Source of the DNA: Ruminococcus sp. UBA3286
GTDB taxonomy: Bacteria; Bacillota; Clostridia; Oscillospirales; Ruminococcaceae
DNA length: 11,227 bases
Direction of reading: 5' to 3'
Assembly (NCBI GenBank): GCA_002362135.1
Contig: DETO01000114.1
Coordinates: 1-11,227 of the forward strand
The position numbers were made by a program, and so were the translations under genes. Position 1 is the stretch's first letter; the number at the start of each line of letters is the position of its first letter. Below the pieces are notes generated by a model. It was not told where the DNA came from, searched no databases, and saw only the letters and a program-made list of their open reading frames with translations. Below, in pieces: positions 5,801 through 11,227 of this stretch.

Positions 5801-6532
5801 TTACTTCACCTTGCCTATTGCAGTTCTCATAGAGCGCAGTTCATCGGCGGTCAGTTCTCTCCACGTTCCCGGTTTGAGCATACCGAGCCTGAGCGGGCCT
5901 ACGCTTATACGGCGCAGTCTTGCTACTTCAAGTCCTACAGCCTCGCACATTTTGCGTATCTGCCTGTTTCTGCCCTCTTTTATGGTGATCAGCATAACAA
6001 CTCTGCCCGCCTGTTTTTCCTTGACAACAACGTTTGCAGGAAGCGTTTTTCTTCCGTCGATCTCAACGCCTTCAGAAAGTCTCACAAGCTGCTCGTCATT
6101 GATGTCGGGACGAACAGTCACGCGATATGTTTTTGCAATATGCCTGCTTGGGTGCATGATGCTGTTGGCAAATTCTCCATCGTTTGTAAACAGCAGCAAG
6201 CCCTCGGAATTGCGGTCGAGCCTGCCGACAGGATAAACTCGTTCGTCAACGCCGTCGAGAAGATCCATTACGCAGCGGCGGTCAAGCTCGTCGGAAACAG
6301 TCGTAACATATCCTCTCGGCTTGTTCATCATGATATATATGAAATTTTTCTTTCTGGGCATATAAATTCTCTCGCCGTCTATGGTGATAAGATCGCTGAA
6401 TCCGCATTTATCCCCCAACTTTACGGGGTGACCGTTCAGTTTTACTCTGCCCCTTGAGATAAGTTCTTCAGCCTTTCTGCGCGAACAGAATCCGCTGTCT
6501 GCTATCATTTTCTGTATCCTTATTTTTTCCAA
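5801..6532 (-). CDS. rluB: RsuA/RluB-family 23S rRNA pseudouridine synthase
   Basis: This enzyme converts a specific uridine of rRNA, most likely of 23S rRNA, to pseudouridine. The 243-residue protein has an N-terminal S4 RNA-binding domain (about 4-60, with SGFCSRRKAEELI). The catalytic RsuA-type domain carries the signature GRLDRNSEGLLLFTNDG (103-119) with catalytic Asp106. The conserved KPRG (71-74) and EGRNRQIRKM near residue 185 are also present. The start is TTG at 6532; no in-frame ATG lies nearby upstream, and a GAGGGAG purine tract sits about ten bases before it. The symbol rluB is by family, since exact site specificity (RluB against RluE/F types) cannot be read from sequence. It lies downstream of dacB as in many Clostridia. 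Confidence 0.92.
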   Translation of the reverse strand: MEKIRIQKMIADSGFCSRRKAEELISRGRVKLNGHPVKLGDKCGFSDLITIDGERIYMPRKKNFIYIMMNKPRGYVTTVSDELDRRCVMDLLDGVDERVYPVGRLDRNSEGLLLFTNDGEFANSIMHPSRHIAKTYRVTVRPDINDEQLVRLSEGVEIDGRKTLPANVVVKEKQAGRVVMLITIKEGRNRQIRKMCEAVGLEVARLRRISVGPLRLGMLKPGTWRELTADELRSMRTAIGKVK

Positions 6533-6555
6533 AAACTTCCATCTCCCTCAGAATT

Positions 6556-6585
6556 TAGGGTGTGTGGTAGTGTCAACACACCCTA
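6556..6585. other. Hairpin at the dacB-rluB junction
   Basis: TAGGGTGTGT (6556-6565) and ACACACCCTA (6576-6585) form a perfect 10-bp stem with a 10-base loop. The dacB stop codon is its outer edge. No T-run follows on the minus strand, so it is more likely a processing or partial-attenuation structure than a full terminator. Confidence 0.6.
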
Positions 6586-7662
6586 TTTACTTCTGTAATA
6601 TTCAACATCTTCAGCCGCATATAAAGGTATGCGGCGCAATTCTTTTCCGTTTCGGCATATCAGCAATTCGCCCACTTCATCTCCGATTTTTACAGGAGCG
6701 TAAACGAAAGGCGGAATAGCAAGTTTATATTCAAAATCATCAGCGTCGGACTCATAGACCGTCAACTTGACAGGATCATATCCGACCGAAAGGAATTCCT
6801 CTTTTGCGCCTGCAACATCAGCCGTAAATTCCGCAGGAAGTTCGGGAGAAATGCTCTTCGTCATCCCAAAACAGCGGTCGTAAAGATCCATATGATCGTT
6901 CCAGTCGTTGCGGTCGTTGAGAGTAACGCATATCAGATTTTTTCCATCGCGGCTGCAAGCCGATACAAGGCATCTGCCCGCTTCGTCGGTAAATCCCGTT
7001 TTTACGCCGTACGTACCGCTGTACAGCGTAAGCAGCTTATTCGTATTTTTCAGCCACCGCGTATAAGGCGGATTTCCGTATTCCAGCTTCATCGTTTCGC
7101 TGGAGCATATTTCCCTGAAAGTCTCGTTTTTCAGCGCCTCCATAGCAAGAATCGCCATATCATGAGCTGACGACCCGTGACCTTCGCCTTCAAGACCCGA
7201 CGGCGTAACGAAATAAGTCTTTGACAATCCCATTTTCTGCGCTCTGTCGTTCATCATTTCCGCAAACGCTTCTATGCTTCCGGCAATTTTTACCGCCGCC
7301 GCATTAGCGGCGTCGTTGCCCGAAGGGAGCAGCATACCGCAGCACAAAGCATACTTTGTTACGGTATCGCCCTCCTGCAATCCCATGGAAGAACCTTCCA
7401 CGCGAATGGCGTCACTGTCAACAACAAAAGGTTCGTACAGATCGCCGCTTTCAATGCAAAGCAACGTACTCATAATTTTAGTAGTGCTTGCCATAGGCAG
7501 TTTTTCATCGCTGTTCTGAGAAAATATCACTTCTCCCGTATCAGCGGAGATCACAACGGCAGCCTTCGCGGAAACCGAAAATTCATCAACGGCTGAAACT
7601 TCAGGGATTCTAAGCGGCGCAATAAACAGCGCAGCGGCAATAATTACGGCAATTTTTTTCAT
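6583..7662 (-). CDS. dacB: D-alanyl-D-alanine carboxypeptidase (DacA/DacB/DacF type, S11)
   Basis: This penicillin-binding DD-carboxypeptidase trims the terminal D-Ala from peptidoglycan stem peptides outside the membrane. The 359-residue protein has a signal peptide (MKKIAVIIAAALFIAP, cleaved near residue 24). The catalytic motifs are STTK (59-62, Ser59 nucleophile), SGN (114-116) and KTG (221-223). A C-terminal beta-rich domain follows from about residue 260. I start at ATG 7662 because GGAGG lies seven bases upstream and the signal peptide begins there; an upstream ATG at 7719 would add 19 residues that spoil the signal peptide. The symbol is by family: Bacillus has dacA, dacB and dacF, and the position beside a ytfJ-type gene favours a sporulation-linked paralogue. 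The 105 bases to ytfJ hold no clear promoter. Confidence 0.92.
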   Translation of the reverse strand: MKKIAVIIAAALFIAPLRIPEVSAVDEFSVSAKAAVVISADTGEVIFSQNSDEKLPMASTTKIMSTLLCIESGDLYEPFVVDSDAIRVEGSSMGLQEGDTVTKYALCCGMLLPSGNDAANAAAVKIAGSIEAFAEMMNDRAQKMGLSKTYFVTPSGLEGEGHGSSAHDMAILAMEALKNETFREICSSETMKLEYGNPPYTRWLKNTNKLLTLYSGTYGVKTGFTDEAGRCLVSACSRDGKNLICVTLNDRNDWNDHMDLYDRCFGMTKSISPELPAEFTADVAGAKEEFLSVGYDPVKLTVYESDADDFEYKLAIPPFVYAPVKIGDEVGELLICRNGKELRRIPLYAAEDVEYYRSK

Positions 7663-7767
7663 ACACATACCTCCGCAAAAGCAACATCGCACAAAGTCGT
7701 GCAGTATTGCCCAAAACATTCTGCTGAATAATATGCTGAATACAGCCGCAATATTACATTTTGTCCG

Positions 7768-8187
7768 TCAATCGCTTATCACAACTTCGCCTATCTGATC
7801 TGTTTTTTCCGCCTTTTTCTTGGCGATTATCTTCTGAATCTTCTCAACGATAGCAGGAATAGAATTGACCGCGCTTGCAACGGGATCGCTGGGAGTTTCC
7901 ATAGTTACCATTCTTGCATTGCCGTCGGCGCTTATAACGAGGAATCCCTCGGGTTTTATGGTAATTCCTGCGCCTGTTCCGCCTGCAAAAAGATCTTTGT
8001 CATATTTGGACGGAAGATCGGAGCCGCCCGAAGCGAATCCGTAAGAAACGCGCGATATCGGGATTATCGTCGAGCCGTCCGCTCCTGTTATGGGATCGCC
8101 GATAATAGAATTGACATCCGCCATTTCCTTGATTTTTTCCATTGAAATACCGAGCATTTCATTTATAGTTGGTTTCTTATTATCCAT
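7768..8187 (-). CDS. ytfJ: YtfJ/GerW-family sporulation protein
   Basis: This 139-residue protein matches the YtfJ (GerW) family, a small spore-associated protein needed in Bacillus for normal spore germination responses. Family features visible are the N-terminal segment INEMLGISMEKIKEMADVNSIIG, then GSTIIPISRVSYGFASGGSD and the Gly-rich GGTGAGITIKPEGFLVI. The C-terminus is a basic helix near residues 105-125. I chose ATG 8187 with GAGG eight bases upstream; a TTG one codon earlier is possible. The ribosome binding site overlaps the stop codon of the DUF2953 gene, so the two are coupled. DUF2953-ytfJ-dac order is common in sporulating Firmicutes. Confidence 0.93.
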   Translation of the reverse strand: MDNKKPTINEMLGISMEKIKEMADVNSIIGDPITGADGSTIIPISRVSYGFASGGSDLPSKYDKDLFAGGTGAGITIKPEGFLVISADGNARMVTMETPSDPVASAVNSIPAIVEKIQKIIAKKKAEKTDQIGEVVISD

Positions 8188-8197
8188 CAAAATTACC

Positions 8198-9115
8198 TCA
8201 CTTCTGCCTTTCGGCGGATTTTCTCAGCTTTCTTCCCTGAATAACGTTTGGAAGAAAGAATCTGAAAATATATGTTATCAGGAACCATATTCCTGCTATA
8301 ACCGGTGTAATTAATGCGAAACTTACCTTTGCCGACATATCCCAGCGGCTTTCATTCTGCCCGAATCCGGGATTTACATCCACCGTTTTCAATTTAACGC
8401 TGAACAGCGTACTCATAACGGCAAGAACGCTGTAAACTCCCGTACACAAATAAGCGTAATTAAGAGCGCAGTTATAGGCGTCTTCGTCTGCGTTTACAAA
8501 GTCGATATACAGGCGTTTTATCCTGATTCCCTTGAAGATTTTCAGCATGGGGCGAATACCTGCGCGGAAAACGTCCACAACGTATTCCAACGTTTCAAGA
8601 GGATTTTCGATAATTTTTTTCGCCGTTTTCTTGGCAAATTTAACTATCTTCTTCTCCTTTTTCTCCTCATCGGGATTTTCACCGTCTTTTTCATTTTCCT
8701 CCTCGGAAATTTCGGATTCCGCAGATTCTTCCGCGGCTTTTTCGCCCGACTTTTCGTCTGCCGATATATCTGATTCTTCGGCGATAGCGGCTTCATCATT
8801 CACGGAGATATTTTCGCCCTGATCTTCTTCATCAAACTGAATATTGTCAATATCAAGATCGTCGCCGAAAAACTCCTCTTCAGCATCTTTTTTGGAAGCT
8901 TTCTTTTTTTCTATGCGCTTTTTTATCAGCTTTACGACCCATGCCGCGATGCCTTTGCCGTCGGAATCATAGACAGGCAACAGCCAGCATTTTATTTTAA
9001 ACGTGAGATCATTGCCGATATAAGCGAACTGTACCGAAACAGGCAGAAGCAGCAAAAGCAGTATCACCGCTCCGACGGCAAGAATCAAGCCAAGCAAAAT
9101 ATATAAAATTATCAT
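8198..9115 (-). CDS. DUF2953 membrane protein with long acidic insert
   Basis: This 305-residue protein matches the DUF2953 family of clostridial and bacillar membrane proteins, usually encoded beside ytfJ and of unknown biochemical role. An N-terminal hydrophobic helix spans about residues 2-27. A basic stretch (63-76) is followed by an insert at about 78-155 that is very rich in Glu, Asp and Ser. Then comes the conserved C-terminal part, with an RLYIDFVNAD-type strand and GFGQNESRWDM near 250-260, ending in a second hydrophobic segment (about 263-290) and a basic tail. I prefer ATG 9115, which has AAGGAG eight bases upstream, over the GTG at 9121 only two bases from it. The acidic insert is probably disordered and is the least conserved feature. 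Confidence 0.88.
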   Translation of the reverse strand: MIILYILLGLILAVGAVILLLLLLPVSVQFAYIGNDLTFKIKCWLLPVYDSDGKGIAAWVVKLIKKRIEKKKASKKDAEEEFFGDDLDIDNIQFDEEDQGENISVNDEAAIAEESDISADEKSGEKAAEESAESEISEEENEKDGENPDEEKKEKKIVKFAKKTAKKIIENPLETLEYVVDVFRAGIRPMLKIFKGIRIKRLYIDFVNADEDAYNCALNYAYLCTGVYSVLAVMSTLFSVKLKTVDVNPGFGQNESRWDMSAKVSFALITPVIAGIWFLITYIFRFFLPNVIQGRKLRKSAERQK

Positions 9116-9155
9116 TCTCACCGCTCCTTAAATATTTTTCAACAGAGGTATTTGC

Positions 9156-9704
9156 CTATGACAAATCATCGAATTCAAGCTGTTCATCTTGCTTATACGA
9201 CGAAAGTGAGGGCAATTCCGCGATAGAACTTAATCCAAAACTGCGCAGAAAAACAGCCGTTGTGCGATATACAAGGGGCTTCCCCGGAACGTCGAGCCTG
9301 CCTGCTTCTTCAATAAGCCCCTTTTCCACAAGATTATTGACTACGGAGGAACTGTCAACTCCCCTGACATTTTCAACGAAACCCTTTGAAACAGGCTGAT
9401 TATAGGCAATTATAGTCAAAACTTCCATAGCCGCATTTGAAAGAGGCGTATTTTTCTTTGTTTCAAGAACCTCGCGGATTTGCGGCGCATAAATTTCACG
9501 GGTACACATCTGATAACTGCTGTCAAGTTTTTTTATGCAAATGCCGCTTTCCTGATCGTCATAACGCTCGTTCAGCAGCCTTATCATAGACGGCAGCGAA
9601 CCGACGTCCACGTTTGCCGCCTGAGAAAGTCTGTAGATCTCCACAGGTTCTCCACTTGCAAAAAGTATTGCTTCTATTGCTCCGAGTTTCTTCCGGATCT
9701 CCAC
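9156..9704 (-). CDS. scpB: ScpB, condensin-complex subunit (segregation protein B)
   Basis: ScpB is the winged-helix (kite) subunit that dimerises and binds ScpA in the SMC-ScpAB condensin, which compacts and segregates the chromosome. The 182-residue length fits. The first winged helix contains AIEAILFASGEPV (residues 9-21), and the second contains the family hallmark ALTIIAYNQPVSK-like stretch (VLTIIAYNQPVSKGFVENVRG, about 95-115). A GTG start at 9704 is supported by AAGGAGG (9714-9720), nine bases upstream and inside scpA. The reading frame overlaps the end of scpA by 31 bases, ensuring coupled, stoichiometric expression. Confidence 0.96.
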   Translation of the reverse strand: MEIRKKLGAIEAILFASGEPVEIYRLSQAANVDVGSLPSMIRLLNERYDDQESGICIKKLDSSYQMCTREIYAPQIREVLETKKNTPLSNAAMEVLTIIAYNQPVSKGFVENVRGVDSSSVVNNLVEKGLIEEAGRLDVPGKPLVYRTTAVFLRSFGLSSIAELPSLSSYKQDEQLEFDDLS

Positions 9705-10417
9705 TTTTTGCGTCCTCCTTTAAAGAAAACTATCGTATTATCGTCGCTTATGGTTATCCTGCCAAACCTTGTAAGTTCCAGAACGGCGAGGAACGTTGCC
9801 ACCCGCGCCGAACGATCGGTAATGCCTTCGTAGAGCTTGTCCATTCTGACTTCTCCGCTTGAATACAATTCGCGGAGAATGTGGACGACCTTTGTAAGCA
9901 CAGGCACTATTCTTCTTTTTACAACGGCGTTGATCTTTTTTTCAATATGCGTCCTTCCCGATTCCGACTTCGCCTTTTTCATGCCTGCCGCGTGATAGAC
10001 CTCGACAAGTATCTGCGGATCGTGAACGAGAGTATACGTCATATCCGCTTTTATTTTCATCGGACGGCGCACGAAAATTTCCGAACCAACATTTCGCTCG
10101 CTAAGTTCCTTCGCCGCTGTCTTGCAAAGCGAAAGCTCGATAAGCGCGCCCTCCAGTTCTTTTTTAAGCTGCTCTGCTTCCTCCGGTTTCGGAAGAAGAG
10201 CCGCCGTCTTAATGTAGATAAGCCGCGCCGCCATTTCGAGGAATTCCCCTGCCAGTTCAAGATCCTGACTATGAGCCTCGTCAATGAACGCCATATACTG
10301 CTCCAGAAGTTTTGATATTTCGATATCGTAAATATTCAGCTTATGTTTCGTTATAAGATTAAGCAAAACATCGAGAGGGCCTTCAAATACGTCAAGCTTG
10401 TATGTCAGTATTTCCAT
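9674..10417 (-). CDS. scpA: ScpA, condensin-complex kleisin subunit
   Basis: ScpA is the kleisin that bridges the SMC head domains and holds the ScpB dimer in the bacterial condensin. The 247-residue protein opens with the diagnostic YKLDVFEGPLDVLLNLITKHKLNIYDI region (6-32). LEMAARLIYIKTAALLPKP (about 59-77) follows, and it ends with a C-terminal winged helix (FLAVLELTRFGRITI near 210-224) and a basic tail translated from the overlap with scpB. ATG 10417 follows the stop of the M50-like gene by one base (TGATATG). No purine-rich ribosome binding site precedes it, so translation probably depends on ribosomes arriving from the upstream gene. Confidence 0.96.
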   Translation of the reverse strand: MEILTYKLDVFEGPLDVLLNLITKHKLNIYDIEISKLLEQYMAFIDEAHSQDLELAGEFLEMAARLIYIKTAALLPKPEEAEQLKKELEGALIELSLCKTAAKELSERNVGSEIFVRRPMKIKADMTYTLVHDPQILVEVYHAAGMKKAKSESGRTHIEKKINAVVKRRIVPVLTKVVHILRELYSSGEVRMDKLYEGITDRSARVATFLAVLELTRFGRITISDDNTIVFFKGGRKKWRSGRNSEQ

Positions 10418-10418
10418 A

Positions 10419-11120
10419 TCAGCCGAAAACGTGAGGAATCCACGATACGGTAAGTCTCAGCAGCGAATCAACGATGCCTATCAGCCAGCCCAGCGGGTCG
10501 ATCAATCCGTCGGTCACATCTCCTATAATGAACAATCCCAGAAGAATAAACAGGGAAACCTGATTTATCATGCGGTAGTTTGTATAATACCAGCGATTGA
10601 ATTTGCTGCCTGCAAATTGATGAAGAATATTGAATCCGTCCATAGGAGGCAGAGGCAGAATATTGATAACGCCCAGACATACGTTGATATTAGCAAGAAG
10701 CTGTATAAGCAATATCAGGCAGGCAACAGGCGAAACGATTCCATAATAGGAAAATTCATTCCATGCGTTCGCTATATTGTCAGCGCAGATCATTGAATAA
10801 CAAACGGCATAACAGATTATCGCCGAGATGAAATGAGTGACAGGCCCTGTCAGGGAGATCATTATTACGCCCAGCTTATAATTTTTCATTCTTGTGGGAG
10901 ATATGGGCATGGGTTTTGACCAGCCGAATCCGCACAGCATGATCGCCAGCGAACCGAGCAGATCGAGATGAGCCAAAGGATTAAGGGTTATTCTGCCTTC
11001 GCGGTCGGCAGTATCGTCTCCCATCCATTTCGCCACAAGTCCTCTCGCGGAATTGGTAAGCGGAAGAACAAGCAGCAGCATTAATGCGCGCGACAATAAT
11101 CTGATAAATAATCTTAACAT
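10419..11120 (-). CDS. M50/site-2-protease-like membrane protein lacking HExxH
   Basis: The 233-residue multi-pass protein is clearly of the YwhC-like site-2 protease (M50) family, usually encoded just before scpA in Clostridia. Family landmarks are kept: GRITLNPLAHLDLLGSL (42-58), GFGWSKPMPISP (64-75), SLTGPVTHF (89-97) and the second active-site region ILPLPPMDGFNIL (154-166) with Asp161. At the place of the zinc motif HExxHA the protein reads TNSARG (22-27), with H to T, E to N and H to R. The flanks are in frame, so this is not a frameshift. I infer a catalytically dead homologue. I chose ATG 11120, five bases after GAGG; the GTG at 11126 overlaps that ribosome binding site. It is the first gene of the operon driven from 11157-11185. 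Confidence 0.9.
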   Translation of the reverse strand: MLRLFIRLLSRALMLLLVLPLTNSARGLVAKWMGDDTADREGRITLNPLAHLDLLGSLAIMLCGFGWSKPMPISPTRMKNYKLGVIMISLTGPVTHFISAIICYAVCYSMICADNIANAWNEFSYYGIVSPVACLILLIQLLANINVCLGVINILPLPPMDGFNILHQFAGSKFNRWYYTNYRMINQVSLFILLGLFIIGDVTDGLIDPLGWLIGIVDSLLRLTVSWIPHVFG

Positions 11121-11156
11121 AAGCACCTCACAGTAATAAAAAGCTATATAGATAAT

Positions 11157-11185
11157 ATTATACTACATATTTGACTTTTTTTCAA
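11157..11185 (-). promoter_or_regulatory. Sigma-A promoter of the M50-scpAB cluster
   Basis: On the minus strand, -35 TTGAAA (11185-11180) and -10 TATAAT (11162-11157) are separated by exactly 17 bases. The start should lie near 11150, giving a leader of about 30 bases before the ATG at 11120. It is the only consensus promoter I find for the ten-gene minus-strand cluster. Confidence 0.88.
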
Positions 11186-11227
11186 CCCCTAAACGCAAAT
11201 TTAACGCTAAATAAAAAAATTTTCATT

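Noticed and set aside
7663..7719. Extended N-terminus of the carboxypeptidase from ATG 7719
   Set aside because: GGAGG lies seven bases before ATG 7662, where a normal signal peptide begins, and the extra 19 residues would precede it.
7722..7746. Two copies of an 8-base motif (GCTGAATA-like) in the ytfJ-dacB gap
   Set aside because: Only two short copies are present, and this is not enough to call a repeat or binding-site array.
7663..7767. Sigma-E-like promoter between ytfJ and dacB
   Set aside because: A GCATATT -35-like match exists on the minus strand, but the best -10-like match is about 21 bases away, well outside the accepted spacing.
8532..8822. Plus-strand frame rich in Ser and Phe opposite the DUF2953 gene
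   Set aside because: The Ser/Phe bias is just the complement of the Glu/Asp/Lys-rich insert on the minus strand.

Overview
The window reads as a chromosomal segment of a low-to-moderate GC, endospore-forming Firmicute of class Clostridia, most likely a Ruminococcus-like member of the Oscillospiraceae. This placement is inference. It rests on strong AGGAGG-type ribosome binding sites, consensus sigma-A promoters, sporulation genes (spoIIP, ytfJ/gerW type) and the gene order M50-scpA-scpB-DUF2953-ytfJ-dacB-rluB, which is familiar from clostridial genomes.

Left part (1-1015). Positions 1-256 hold no gene, only hairpins and a short tRNA T-arm-like scrap. A minus-strand tRNA-Arg(CCG) with encoded CCA follows, with its own promoter and a tight intrinsic terminator. 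A plus-strand gene for a permuted papain-fold (YiiX/C92-like) protein diverges from it. The two sigma-A promoters are interleaved in the same 45 bp. The second promoter and a Shine-Dalgarno site place the protein's start at a TTG (449) rather than the upstream ATG.

Middle part (1023-3600). A minus-strand pair encodes SpoIIP (an engulfment amidase/endopeptidase) and a small coupled membrane protein. A plus-strand membrane-anchored polysaccharide deacetylase diverges from spoIIP. The 140-bp space between them carries an operator-like palindrome. Two stacked hairpins after the deacetylase include a bidirectional terminator that closes both flanking transcription units.

Right part (3619-11227). 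A long minus-strand cluster starts from a consensus promoter at 11157-11185. Its order is M50-like membrane protein, scpA, scpB, DUF2953 protein, ytfJ-type protein, D-Ala-D-Ala carboxypeptidase, RsuA/RluB-type pseudouridine synthase, a small GNAT-like protein, metA, and then a DUF4190 protein. Most junctions are overlaps or gaps of under 50 bases. The cluster joins chromosome segregation (ScpAB), cell wall and spore functions, rRNA modification and methionine synthesis. A 162-bp imperfect palindrome resembling a miniature inverted-repeat element fills the metA-DUF4190 gap exactly.

The most notable points are these. The M50/S2P protein has lost its whole HExxH zinc motif (it reads TNSARG) while keeping the family framework, so it looks like a pseudoprotease. 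The palindromic element sits flush between metA and the next gene. The tRNA and protease-like promoters are interleaved. MetA carries Glu111, predicting acetyl-CoA rather than succinyl-CoA use. I found no CRISPR array, phage, toxin system or other clearly novel multigene system.
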